Below are positions 1-7,224 of a stretch of DNA of 12,712 bases, piece after piece. The DNA is from an uncultured Collinsella sp. (GTDB lineage Bacteria; Actinomycetota; Coriobacteriia; Coriobacteriales; Coriobacteriaceae), in the NCBI GenBank assembly GCA_900554495.1, contig USHR01000042.1:1-12712 (forward strand), written 5' to 3'. The notes below the pieces were generated by a model that worked only from the letters and a program-made list of their open reading frames with translations, did not search any database and was not told the DNA's origin. The first letter of the stretch is position 1. Each line of letters begins with the position of its first letter. The position numbers were made by a program, and so were the translations under genes.

Positions 1-111
1 AAGCAGGCTCGCCAGGTGCAGGACGTTCTTTTGCATCACACGATGCCGAGCCCCCACGGGCTCGTAACGCTGCTCGACCGCAAGCCAGCTAGGCAGCTCG
101 GCTATTGCCAT
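1..111 (-). CDS. cbiQ: Start of CbiQ-like ECF transporter transmembrane subunit (partial, cut by window edge)
   Basis: This is the first 37 codons of a minus-strand gene that leaves the window at base 1. It begins MAIAELPSWLAVEQRYEP and continues to KNVLHLASLL. The ATG at 109-111 lies inside the end of cbiM, giving a 23-bp overlap in another frame. It is preceded by AAGGA about 11 bases upstream, a reasonable Shine-Dalgarno. The frame is open throughout. A later in-frame ATG at 34-36 has a poorer ribosome site, and the overlap is typical of translationally coupled transporter operons. In CbiMNQO and NikMNQO systems, CbiQ is the membrane subunit that couples the substrate-binding CbiM to the ATPase CbiO, and it often follows cbiM. 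The short polar N-terminus ahead of a hydrophobic stretch fits CbiQ. The identity rests mostly on position, because the conserved parts lie outside the window. Confidence 0.65.
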   Translation of the reverse strand, partial: MAIAELPSWLAVEQRYEPVGARHRVMQKNVLHLASLL

Positions 112-1174
112 GAGCACCGCTTTCCTTAACCGTCAGCGAGATCAGACGGAATGCGATGGTGAGCACCGCCACGCCAATCACGCCGGACAGGATATACATG
201 GCAGCCTGACCGGCAAAGCCAAGACCCTGCTCCTCGGAATAGGCCTGCAGGTAATCACCCGTAGGCAGAGCGTCGGCAAAGGTCGGGGTATCAAGGCCGA
301 CCGAAGCTTGCAGGCTGTCGTCACCAACCTCCTGAACGGCGGTCGCGGCGCCCTCGGCGTCCCACTCGCCCCATGCGTCACCTGTGGCAAGCAAGCCGAG
401 CGGCGTAGCCACGACAAGCACGGCAACCAAGATGAGCGTGGGGACCAGCGAGGTCTTCTTGGCAGCAGCGCCCTCGGCAGTAAGCTGGCCATCGACGGCC
501 TCGGGCCCGACGATAACGCTCGGCGCCGTCTTCTTGATAAAGCCGTAGATCGCGGCAGTCGCCACGCCCTCGACCACGCCGGCAACCAGCATATGCGGGA
601 TCAACATGGCCGGAATAGCCACGGACAGCGGGAAGGGGCAGTACAGCGGAGCGCCCGAAGCGTTGGTGAAGAGCATCGGCTGAATACCAAACTCGATTGC
701 CGCGCACAGGGCTGCCAGGCACAGGCCGACCCAACCGCTCACGACGGCAGAAACCGAGGTGCCCCAGCTCTTGTCGTGCAGGCGGCTGTTGAGCGCACGG
801 AACACGATAGCAGCGACAAACGGCAGCACAAAGGCCATGTTAAAGCAGTTGGCGCCAAACGACAGAACGCCGCCGTCGCCAAACAGCAGCGCCTGCAGTG
901 CCAGCGCAACCGAGACAGCGATAGCCGCGGCCTCGGGGCCTAGCAGCAGCGCAATGAGCGCGCCGCCGACGGCGTGACCTGTGGTGCCGCCGGGCAGCGG
1001 CACATTGAACATCATAAGCAGGAAGGAGAACGCGGCGCAGATGCCCAGGAAAGCCATGTGCTCGCGATCGAGCGTGGCGCGCACTTTCTTGATGCAGTGA
1101 ACCCAAACGGGCACCATCGCCACTGCCATGACGGCATCGGTCTGCGGGGACAGATAGTTATCTGGAATATGCAT
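89..1174 (-). CDS. cbiM: CbiM/NikM-family ECF transporter substrate-binding membrane protein, nickel or cobalt uptake
   Basis: This 361-residue integral membrane protein is the metal-binding S component of an energy-coupling-factor uptake system. It starts with the family signature MHIPDNYLSP. In NikM2 of known structure, Ni(II) is bound by the N-terminal Met1 amine, His2 and His67. Here His2 is present and PGGTTGHAVG (61-70) places a histidine exactly at 67. LLFGDGG (97-102) and GANCFNMA (107-114) are further family motifs. Residues 1-215 form the usual multi-helix CbiM core. A C-terminal extension follows: helix about 244-265 with TPLGLLATGDAWGEW, an acidic extracytoplasmic loop of about 55 residues, and a last helix 322-346. 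This resembles a fused CbiN/NikN-type accessory region. The start is fixed by the MHIPD motif, whose Met must be first for metal binding, and by GGGAGG just upstream. The gene overlaps the cbiQ-like gene. Sequence alone does not separate Ni from Co, but the NikR-like operator upstream favours nickel. Confidence 0.93.
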   Translation of the reverse strand: MHIPDNYLSPQTDAVMAVAMVPVWVHCIKKVRATLDREHMAFLGICAAFSFLLMMFNVPLPGGTTGHAVGGALIALLLGPEAAAIAVSVALALQALLFGDGGVLSFGANCFNMAFVLPFVAAIVFRALNSRLHDKSWGTSVSAVVSGWVGLCLAALCAAIEFGIQPMLFTNASGAPLYCPFPLSVAIPAMLIPHMLVAGVVEGVATAAIYGFIKKTAPSVIVGPEAVDGQLTAEGAAAKKTSLVPTLILVAVLVVATPLGLLATGDAWGEWDAEGAATAVQEVGDDSLQASVGLDTPTFADALPTGDYLQAYSEEQGLGFAGQAAMYILSGVIGVAVLTIAFRLISLTVKESGAHGNSRAA

Positions 1175-1231
1175 GCACGCCTCCCGGTTATCGGCGCACG
1201 GAATTGCAACGCCGTTTGAATCACCTTTCCA

Positions 1232-1259
1232 GTGTTACGTAATGTCAGATTCGTAACAC
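1232..1259. promoter_or_regulatory. Probable NikR-type operator upstream of cbiM
   Basis: A perfect inverted repeat GTGTTAC-N14-GTAACAC is present; counting one more pair, the arms are 8 bp each (GTGTTACG / CGTAACAC). This agrees, as I recall the literature, with the GTGTTAC-N13/14-GTAACAC operator of the Geobacter-type NikR nickel-responsive repressor. It begins a few bases after the predicted transcription start of the cbiM promoter (-10 at 1270-1275). A bound repressor there would block initiation or early elongation. The symmetry is seen directly. The regulator is inferred, since no nikR gene lies in the window. Confidence 0.75.
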
Positions 1260-1269
1260 GACGCGGGCT

Positions 1270-1298
1270 ATCATAGCAAAACGGCGCACTGCCGACAA
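1270..1298 (-). promoter_or_regulatory. Promoter for the cbiM operon
   Basis: On the minus strand a -35 element TTGTCG (1293-1298) and a -10 element TATGAT (1270-1275) are separated by exactly 17 bp. The -10 is preceded by TGC, an extended -10 motif. Transcription would start near 1263, about 90 bases before the cbiM ATG and immediately upstream of the inverted-repeat operator. The 120 bases between this promoter and the end of pheT contain no clear terminator that I can see. Confidence 0.72.
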
Positions 1299-1420
1299 AG
1301 CAGCACGCCGTTATGTAATGCGCGTGTCATATATGCAGGCTCAACGGTGCCTTATACCGGGCATAGCGGTCATGTAGGATTCGGCAGCAGCCACCGCTAA
1401 CCCATACCCCAGCGCAGGAC

Positions 1421-3874
1421 CTAGCCGCGGACCTCGCCGTTTACGCCCTTGCACACCTTGGTGACGATCTTCTGGTGCGCCTTTTCGACCTCTTCGCTGG
1501 TGAGCGTGTGGTCGTCGGAGCGATACGTAAGCGCAAAGGCCATGGACTTCTTGCCCGCTCCGATGCGGATGGGATCGCGGTAGACATCGAACAGGCGCAC
1601 GCCCTCGAGCAGCTTGCCGCCGGCACTCGTAATACGACGCTCAAGATCCTCGCAGGTCACAGTGTTGTCGACCACGATAGCAAGGTCGTGCTCAACGGCC
1701 GGGTACTGCGAGAACTCACGGTAGTTCTCCTGGTTGCGGGCGCCCTTGATCAGCTTGTCCAAGTCGAGCTCAAAGGCAACGACGACCTCGTCAATGCCCA
1801 TAGCCTCGCGCGCCTCGGGGTGAATCTCGCCAACCCAGCCCAGCACGGTACCGCCGGACAGAACCTCGGCGGCGCGACCCGGCTGCAAGAAGGCATAGCC
1901 CTCGCCCTCGACGGGACGGAAGCGAACCTTCTCGATGCGCAGCTGGGCAAGCAGCTCCTCGACAATGCCCTTGCCAAAGAAGAAGCGCAGCTTACGGTAC
2001 TTCATGTTCCAGGACTGCTCGCTCCACTGGCCCGACAGCACGCCCGCTACGGACTTGGTCTCCTTGGGCAGGCTGGCGTTCTCGCGACCGTGGAACAGGC
2101 TGCCAACCTCGTACAGATGCACGTTGGGCGTGCCGTGGGCCTCGTTGTAGGCCACAGACTGCAGCAGACCCGGCAGCAACGAGCGGCGCATCTCGGTCTG
2201 CTCGGCGACCAACGGATTTATGAGCACCACGGGGCAGCCGCGGCCTTCGGTGGACATGCCGATCTTCTCCAGGTCGCCCGGGGCGGCGAAGCCAAAGGTC
2301 GTGGTCTCGTTGAGGCCGCAGGCGCGCAGGATCTCGCCAACCTTGCGGGTAAGCTTCTGCTCGCGGGTCAGGCCGCCGATATGGTTCTTGGCAGCCGGGA
2401 TGGTCGCCGTCACGCGGCCCATGCCCCACAGGCGCAGGACCTCCTCGATCAGGTCGATCTCGCGCGGCAGGTCGGGACGGAAGCTCGGCGGCGTGACCAT
2501 AAAGTCCTCGCCGTCGCGCTCGACGGTGCAGCCCAGGCGGGTGAGCGAGCGCTCGATAAAGTCGGGCTCGATGTCGGCACCGCAGATGGCGCGCACGCGG
2601 GCCAAACGCAGCTTAATGCTGTCGATGGTCTTGGGCGCGGGGAACACGTCCACATAGCCGGGGGCGACCTCGCCGCCGGCTATCTCCTCGATGAGCGCGC
2701 ACGTCACATTGGCGACGTCCACGCAGCCGGTCTCGTCGACCTGGCGCTCAAAGCGAATGGAGGCGTCAGAGATCAGCGACAGGTCACGGCTGGTGTGCGA
2801 GGTGCGGCCGGCGTTGAAGCAGGCGCTCTCGACCATCACGTCGACGGTGTCGTCCTCAATCTCGGAATCCATGCCACCCATAACGCCGGCCAGCGCCACA
2901 GGACGCTCGCCGTCGGTGATGAGACCCATGCCGGCGTCAAGCGTACGCTCCTCGCCGTCGAGCGTCGTGAACTTCTCGTCCTGCTGGGCGGCGCGAACGA
3001 CCACGCGGCGCCTGCCATCGCGCTCGGCAAAGGTGTCGAGGTCAAAGGCGTGCAGCGGCTGACCAGTGAGCATCATCACATAGTTGGTGATGTCGACGAT
3101 GTTGTTGTGCGGGCGCACGCCCAGGGCGTTAAGGCGCTTGACCATCCAGTCGGGCGACGGACCGACCTTCACGTTGCGCACGATGCGGGCAACGTAGCGG
3201 TCGCACAGGCCCTCGTCGGCAATCTCGACGGAAAGCTCGTCGTCGGTCGCGCGGCCGGTCTCGGCCTTGATGGCGGGCAGCTCAACGTGGAAATCGCGGT
3301 CGAAGATGGCACCGGTCTCGCGAGCCATGCCGATCATGGACAGGCAGTCGGGGCGGTTGGGCGTGATCTCGCAGTCGAGCACGGTGTCGCTCGAGCCCAC
3401 GTACTCGGCAAACGGCATGCCGCAGGGCGTATCCTCGGGCAGGATCATAATGCCGGAGTGGTCGCCACCCAGGCCGAGCTCGCGCGCGGAGCAGTTCATG
3501 CCCATGGACACGACGCCGCGAAGCTTGCTCTTCTTGATCTTGACGTCGCCGGGAAGCACGGCGCCGATTATGGCCGTGACGATGTGGTCGCCGGCCTCAA
3601 AGTTCTGCGCGCCGCAGACAATCTGCAGCGGAGCGGGATTGCCGTCGGGGTCGAGGTTCTTGTCGCCCACGTCGACCGAGCACACATACATGTGGTCGCT
3701 ATCGGGGTGCGGGGTCTTGGTGAGCACCTTGGCGGTCACCACGTGGTCGAAGGACTCGCCCACGGTGTCGATCGCCTCGACCTCGGTGCCGGTACGGATA
3801 TATTCGTCCGAAAGGGTCTTGGGATCCTCCGGAATATCGATCATGGTCTTGAGCCAGTCGTAAGAAACGCGCAT
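1421..3874 (-). CDS. pheT: Phenylalanine--tRNA ligase beta subunit
   Basis: This 817-residue cytoplasmic protein has the normal length for the bacterial beta subunit. With PheS it forms the (alpha-beta)2 enzyme that charges tRNA-Phe. It begins MRVSYDWLKTMIDIP, the standard PheT start. An EMAP/OB-fold tRNA-binding domain covers about residues 40-155 (QIVCGAQNF, KLRGVVSMGMNCS). The B3/B4 editing region follows (HNNIVDITNYVM, GQPLHAFDLD, ALAGVMGG, ASIRFERQVD), then the B5 domain and the catalytic-like core (FRPDLPREIDLIEEVLR). A C-terminal ferredoxin-fold anticodon-binding (FDX-ACB) domain runs from about 718 to the end (YPAVEHDLAIVVD, DVYRD). AGGAGA sits a few bases before the ATG. It is read after pheS in the same direction, but with 163 bp between the genes rather than the usual tight spacing, and that gap holds a long palindrome. 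Expression should follow the T-box leader of pheS. Confidence 0.98.
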   Translation of the reverse strand: MRVSYDWLKTMIDIPEDPKTLSDEYIRTGTEVEAIDTVGESFDHVVTAKVLTKTPHPDSDHMYVCSVDVGDKNLDPDGNPAPLQIVCGAQNFEAGDHIVTAIIGAVLPGDVKIKKSKLRGVVSMGMNCSARELGLGGDHSGIMILPEDTPCGMPFAEYVGSSDTVLDCEITPNRPDCLSMIGMARETGAIFDRDFHVELPAIKAETGRATDDELSVEIADEGLCDRYVARIVRNVKVGPSPDWMVKRLNALGVRPHNNIVDITNYVMMLTGQPLHAFDLDTFAERDGRRRVVVRAAQQDEKFTTLDGEERTLDAGMGLITDGERPVALAGVMGGMDSEIEDDTVDVMVESACFNAGRTSHTSRDLSLISDASIRFERQVDETGCVDVANVTCALIEEIAGGEVAPGYVDVFPAPKTIDSIKLRLARVRAICGADIEPDFIERSLTRLGCTVERDGEDFMVTPPSFRPDLPREIDLIEEVLRLWGMGRVTATIPAAKNHIGGLTREQKLTRKVGEILRACGLNETTTFGFAAPGDLEKIGMSTEGRGCPVVLINPLVAEQTEMRRSLLPGLLQSVAYNEAHGTPNVHLYEVGSLFHGRENASLPKETKSVAGVLSGQWSEQSWNMKYRKLRFFFGKGIVEELLAQLRIEKVRFRPVEGEGYAFLQPGRAAEVLSGGTVLGWVGEIHPEAREAMGIDEVVVAFELDLDKLIKGARNQENYREFSQYPAVEHDLAIVVDNTVTCEDLERRITSAGGKLLEGVRLFDVYRDPIRIGAGKKSMAFALTYRSDDHTLTSEEVEKAHQKIVTKVCKGVNGEVRG

Positions 3875-3934
3875 GTAGCTCTCCTAGTTCTTAATCTCCG
3901 CATAGGGAGGAAATATCAAATGAAGACGTTCGCC

Positions 3935-4041
3935 TTAGGGTTGTCCAGGTGCCCCAGGTTGGCGTGAAAGAGGAGCGACGCGTACTAAAGGTACGCGAGC
4001 GACGGTTTGAACGCCAAGATGGGGTGCCTGGGCAAGCCTAA
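3935..4041. repeat. Long imperfect palindrome (107 nt) between pheS and pheT
   Basis: Two 31-base arms, 3935-3965 and 4011-4041, are inverted copies. Reading the plus strand as RNA, 28 of 31 positions pair, three of them as G-U wobbles. In the 45-base middle is a second perfect hairpin, CGCGTAC-TAAAG-GTACGCG (3979-3997), flanked by two direct copies of GAGCGACG (3973-3980 and 3997-4004). The right arm includes the TAG stop of pheS (4038-4040). There is no T-run, so it is not a standard terminator. The size, double symmetry and location between two co-transcribed genes suggest a REP/BIME- or MITE-like dispersed element, or a processing or stability structure for the pheST mRNA. No second copy is present in this window. 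Confidence 0.8.
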
Positions 4042-5114
4042 AATTGGTTCAGGAAGCGCATATCGCCTGTCATGAGCGTTCTGAGGTCGGGCAGGTCGTA
4101 GCGCAGGGCCGCGACGCGCTCGGCGCCAATGCCAAAGGCGAAGCCGGTGTACTTCTCGGGGTCGATGCCGCAGTTGATCAGGACGTTGGGGTCGACCATG
4201 CCGCAGCCCAAGATCTCAATCCAGCCGCTGTGCTTGCAGAAGTTGCAGCCCTTGCCGCCGCACACGTGGCAGCTCACGTCCACCTCGCAGCTGGGCTCGG
4301 TGAAGGGGAAGAAGTGCGGGCGATAGCGCGTCTTGCGGTCCTCGCCAAACATGCACTTAACAAAGTAGTCGAGCGTACCCTTCAGGTCGCCAAAGGTGAT
4401 GCCCTCGTCGACGACCAGGCCCTCAATCTGGTTGAACTGCGGCAGGTGGCAGGCGTCGGCCGTGTCGGGACGGTAGACGGTGCCCGGGCAGATCATGTAG
4501 ATGGGCGGCTTCTGCGACTCCATGGTGTGAATCTGCACGCCCGAGGTCTGGGTGCGCAACAGCACGTCGGACTCACCGTGAGCGTGAGCCTCGGGATGCG
4601 CGACGCTGCCGGGGTTGTTGTCGACCACATAGAACGTGTCGCGAGCCGAGCGACTCGGGTGATCCATGGGGGCGTTGAGCGCGGTGAAGTTGTAGTAGGA
4701 GGTGTCGACCATGGGGCCGGACTCGACGGTGTAGCCGATGCCGCAGAAGATGTCCTCGGCCTCCTCGATGATCTGCTTGATCAGGTGCTGGTGACCGATC
4801 TGCGGACGGATACCCGGCAGCGTGATGTCGACGGCCTCGTGCTCGAGTGCGTGTTTGAGGGCGGCGGCCTTCATCTCGGTGGTGCGCTCGTCGAGCATGC
4901 CCTCGATCAGCTGGCGCATCTCGTTGGCGCGCTTGCCCATCACGGGACGGTCCTCGGGGGCGAGCTTGCCCATCATGCGCATCAGGCCGGTGATGCGGCC
5001 CTTGCGGCCGAGCAGCTCAACGCGCGCGGCCTCGAGCTTTGCGGCGTCGTCGGCGCTAGTGACGAGCTCCTTGGCCTCTTCCTCGAGTTTGACCAGATCA
5101 TCAATCAGACTCAT
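4038..5114 (-). CDS. pheS: Phenylalanine--tRNA ligase alpha subunit
   Basis: This 358-residue class II catalytic subunit activates phenylalanine and transfers it to tRNA-Phe. An N-terminal coiled-coil arm covers about residues 1-85 (charged, with ELLGRKGRITGLM). The catalytic core starts near GHQHLIKQIIEE. It includes ALNAPMDHPSRSARDTFY, the class II motif 2 region around VYRPDTADACHLPQFNQIEG, and motif 3 GFAFGIGAERVAALRY (324-339). A four-cysteine segment, CHVCGGKGCNFC (282-293), is common in this subfamily. I chose the ATG at 5112-5114 because it gives the usual MSLIDDLVKLEEEAKE start and normal length, with AAAGGGAAG just upstream. The frame stays open upstream to 5297, but that stretch overlaps the T-box leader and its terminator and is non-coding. 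The gene is first in a pheS-pheT operon, and its stop lies in the right arm of the intergenic palindrome. Confidence 0.98.
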   Translation of the reverse strand: MSLIDDLVKLEEEAKELVTSADDAAKLEAARVELLGRKGRITGLMRMMGKLAPEDRPVMGKRANEMRQLIEGMLDERTTEMKAAALKHALEHEAVDITLPGIRPQIGHQHLIKQIIEEAEDIFCGIGYTVESGPMVDTSYYNFTALNAPMDHPSRSARDTFYVVDNNPGSVAHPEAHAHGESDVLLRTQTSGVQIHTMESQKPPIYMICPGTVYRPDTADACHLPQFNQIEGLVVDEGITFGDLKGTLDYFVKCMFGEDRKTRYRPHFFPFTEPSCEVDVSCHVCGGKGCNFCKHSGWIEILGCGMVDPNVLINCGIDPEKYTGFAFGIGAERVAALRYDLPDLRTLMTGDMRFLNQF

Positions 5115-5200
5115 GTCTTCCCTTTCGTCTCTCGCGCTCCTCGCTTGCCGAGGCGGCTGCCGCCGTCTGACGTTGCGAAAACGCGGCCCGGTTCGGTAAC

Positions 5201-5241
5201 AAAAAACCGCCCTCGGGCATGTGCATTGCCCAAGGACGGTT
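5201..5241 (-). terminator. T-box leader terminator of pheS
   Basis: On the minus strand a 14-bp stem (5228-5241 with 5205-5218, including two G-U pairs) closes a 9-base loop and is followed by six T (5201-5206). This is the regulated terminator of the leader. Its 5' arm begins right after the T-box. It can instead pair CCG and CCUU with CGG and AAGG around the T-box sequence to form the antiterminator, so the two structures exclude each other. Confidence 0.93.
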
Positions 5242-5485
5242 AAATTCCGCGGTACCACCTTGTTTGACCCGGCGGATGTCTGGCCCGCCGCGCCCACTCT
5301 GCGCCTCTTGTCGCGAGGCCCACGGCTTCCCTACTGAGGCTTTGCTGCCACTGGCCGCGTGCCCGTTGAGGTCGCTGCTCGGGAGTGAACGCTTGGCCCT
5401 TGCCACCGCAGGAAGGCTTGCAGCCCATGACCTTCCCTCTCTTGCCGGCGACGCGGCGGGCAAAACCCTCTCCGTCAACGCATTG
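5201..5485 (-). promoter_or_regulatory. T-box riboswitch (tRNA-Phe responsive) controlling pheST
   Basis: The leader RNA between the promoter and pheS has the T-box layout. The conserved T-box AAGGTGGTACCGCGG lies at 5247-5261 (minus strand), with UGG-UACC available to pair the NCCA end of uncharged tRNA. Stem I features lie upstream: AGAGAG, then a GGAAGG/CCTTCC stem with GGCTGCAAGCC at its tip. The specifier loop 3' strand reads GCG-UUC-ACUCC, and the UUC codon at 5387-5389 is a phenylalanine codon, matching the gene controlled. The leader ends in an antiterminator/terminator pair. When uncharged tRNA-Phe accumulates it should bind, stabilise the antiterminator and allow transcription into pheS and pheT. 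The 5' end, about 5485, is estimated from the promoter. Confidence 0.95.
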
Positions 5486-5491
5486 GGCTAT

Positions 5492-5500
5492 AGGATAACA
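5492..5500 (-). promoter_or_regulatory. Extended -10 promoter for the pheST leader
   Basis: The minus strand reads TG-T-TATCCT, an extended -10 element, just before the start of the T-box leader. No good -35 hexamer is visible 16-18 bp upstream, which is tolerated by extended -10 promoters. The element is about 120 bp from the divergent carboxypeptidase gene. I see no convincing promoter for that gene in the same interval. Confidence 0.6.
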
Positions 5501-5618
5501 CATTTCGCGAGCGCATCGCCGCGTTCCGTTTTGTTCGCGCTGGGTACAAGGCAAGTAGCTGTGAAAAGTGGCCGTGCATCCGCCTGCGGTGCTCGGCCTG
5601 CGAGATTAAGGATACGGT

Positions 5619-7202
5619 ATGGGAAAGAAACTCGATAAGAAGGCCAAGGCCGCCGTGGCAAAGGCCGCCAAGGGCGTCAAGGCCGCTAAAGTCGACAAGG
5701 CCGTCAAAAAGTTCCGCAAACTCGAGGGCAAGCTGTGGACTCGTGAGTACCTGCTCAAGATTGCCGAGTTCGACGGCGCGACGATTGCCCCTGCCAATGG
5801 TGCTGCCGCCCGTGCCGACGCCATGGGCACGCTTGCCGGTGAGCATCACAAGCTGCTGACCAGCGAGAAATCCGTTGAGCTCGTACGCTCGTTAGCGCGC
5901 GAGACCGTCGCCGGCGGCAAAATTGACGACCCGCAGCTGCTCGACGAGATCCGTGTGCTCGGTCGCGACCAGCGCGAGGCAAGCGTCATCCCCACCGAGG
6001 AGGCCGAGGCCTGGACCAGGCTCACCTGCGAGGCCGATGCCGTGTGGCACAAGGCCAAGACGGCTAATGACTGGGCGAGCTTTGAGCCCTATGTGGATAG
6101 GATCGTCGCCCAACTTAAGCATCAGGCCGAACTTATGGACCCCAAGCGCGACCCATACGATGTTTGGCTCGACCAGTACGAGCGCGGCCTTTCCGCCAAG
6201 AGCTTCGATGCGTTTTGCGATGAGGTCAAGGCGACGGTCGTGCCGCTCGTGCACGCCATCGGCGAGCGCAGCCAGCAGCCCGATGCCGACTTTTTGCACG
6301 CCCGCGTGCCCGAGGCCGCCCAGCGCGCCATGAGCTTCGACCTTATGAAGCTTGTCGGCCTGAACCTGGACGACACCACGCTTGCCTTTACCGAGCACCC
6401 GTTTAGCGAGGGCTTTGCCGTGGGTGACGCGCGCATCGCGACACACATCTACGAGGACGATTGCATTTCCAACGTCTACAGCATCATCCACGAGGCGGGA
6501 CACGCCATGTACGAGCTGGGCGTCAATCCTGCCTATGCGCGCACCTGTCTTGAGGGTGGCACCTCCATGGGCATCCACGAGAGCCAGAGCCGCTTTTTCG
6601 AGAACACCGTGGGTCGCAGCCGCGCCTTTATGGGACCGTTGCTCGAGGTGCTGCGCCGCCACGCACCCGAGGTCTACGGCGACGTCGACGAGGACACGCT
6701 CTACCGCGCCGTGAACATCGCGCAGCCGTCGTTGATCCGCACCGAGGCCGATGAGCTCACCTATCCGCTGCACGTTATGGTGCGCTACGAGATCGAGCGC
6801 ATGCTGTTTGCCGGCGAGGCCATGGCCAAGGATATCCCCGCGCTTTGGAATCGCTTTATGGACGAGTACCTGGGCATTCCCGTTCCCGACGACACGCACG
6901 GCTGCCTGCAGGATACGCACTGGAGCGGCGGCTCGTTTGGCTACTTCCCCACGTATGCGCTGGGCAGTGCCTACGATGCCATGTTTGTGCCGGCCATGTG
7001 CCGCGACGGTGTCGACCTTAACGGCGCCTGTGCGAGCGGCGACCTGGCGCCCGTCCGTGCCTGGCTGGGCGAGCACATTTGGCAGTGGGGCCGCGCCAAG
7101 GACGCACCGGAACTCATCAAGGGCGCATGCGGCATGGCGTTCGATGCCCGCTACTACTGCAGCTACCTGCAGGACAAGTTCACCACGCTCTACGAGCTGT
7201 AA
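5619..7202 (+). CDS. M32 family (Taq-type) zinc metallocarboxypeptidase
   Basis: This 527-residue cytoplasmic peptidase should remove C-terminal amino acids from peptides. Family M32 members are Zn- or Co-dependent carboxypeptidases. The zinc-binding HEXXH motif is HEAGH at 291-295, inside SIIHEAGHAMYELG. The third ligand is Glu321 in HESQSRFFENTVGRS. The family motifs QPSLIRTEADELTYPLH, RYEIERMLF and HWSGGSFGYFPTYALGSAYDAMF follow in order. All catalytic residues are present, so the enzyme should be active. The first 38 or so residues are very rich in Lys and Ala and are extra compared with a typical M32 protein of about 500 residues. The family core starts near EYLLKIAEFDG. The start ATG has AAGGA seven to eleven bases upstream, and the next in-frame Met (DAMGTLAG) is far inside the core, so the tail appears real. 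The gene stands alone on the plus strand, divergent from pheS, and ends in a strong terminator. Confidence 0.96.
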   Translation: MGKKLDKKAKAAVAKAAKGVKAAKVDKAVKKFRKLEGKLWTREYLLKIAEFDGATIAPANGAAARADAMGTLAGEHHKLLTSEKSVELVRSLARETVAGGKIDDPQLLDEIRVLGRDQREASVIPTEEAEAWTRLTCEADAVWHKAKTANDWASFEPYVDRIVAQLKHQAELMDPKRDPYDVWLDQYERGLSAKSFDAFCDEVKATVVPLVHAIGERSQQPDADFLHARVPEAAQRAMSFDLMKLVGLNLDDTTLAFTEHPFSEGFAVGDARIATHIYEDDCISNVYSIIHEAGHAMYELGVNPAYARTCLEGGTSMGIHESQSRFFENTVGRSRAFMGPLLEVLRRHAPEVYGDVDEDTLYRAVNIAQPSLIRTEADELTYPLHVMVRYEIERMLFAGEAMAKDIPALWNRFMDEYLGIPVPDDTHGCLQDTHWSGGSFGYFPTYALGSAYDAMFVPAMCRDGVDLNGACASGDLAPVRAWLGEHIWQWGRAKDAPELIKGACGMAFDARYYCSYLQDKFTTLYEL

Positions 7203-7224
7203 GGCATAACCAACACGCCAACGC

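Noticed and set aside
1175..1420. Cobalamin riboswitch upstream of cbiM
   Set aside because: I looked for a B12-box-like segment and the usual long structured leader and found neither. The predicted leader is only about 90 bases and is occupied by the inverted repeat.
1475..3967. An 830-codon open frame on the plus strand opposite pheT
   Set aside because: It is the antisense shadow of pheT, caused by GC-rich codon use. Its translation is repetitive in Ala, Gly, His and Asp and matches no family I recognise, whereas pheT is unambiguous.
3920..3967. A 15-codon plus-strand frame (MKTFALGLSRCPRLA) with GGGAGG eight bases upstream
   Set aside because: It is very short, antisense to the pheST transcript, and its second half is the left arm of the palindrome. 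The ribosome-site match is probably chance, although a peptide within a mobile element cannot be fully excluded.
5115..5297. Longer pheS start giving 61 extra residues
   Set aside because: This stretch contains the T-box, its terminator and the T-run, and the extra residues do not resemble PheS. The ATG at 5112-5114 gives the family length.
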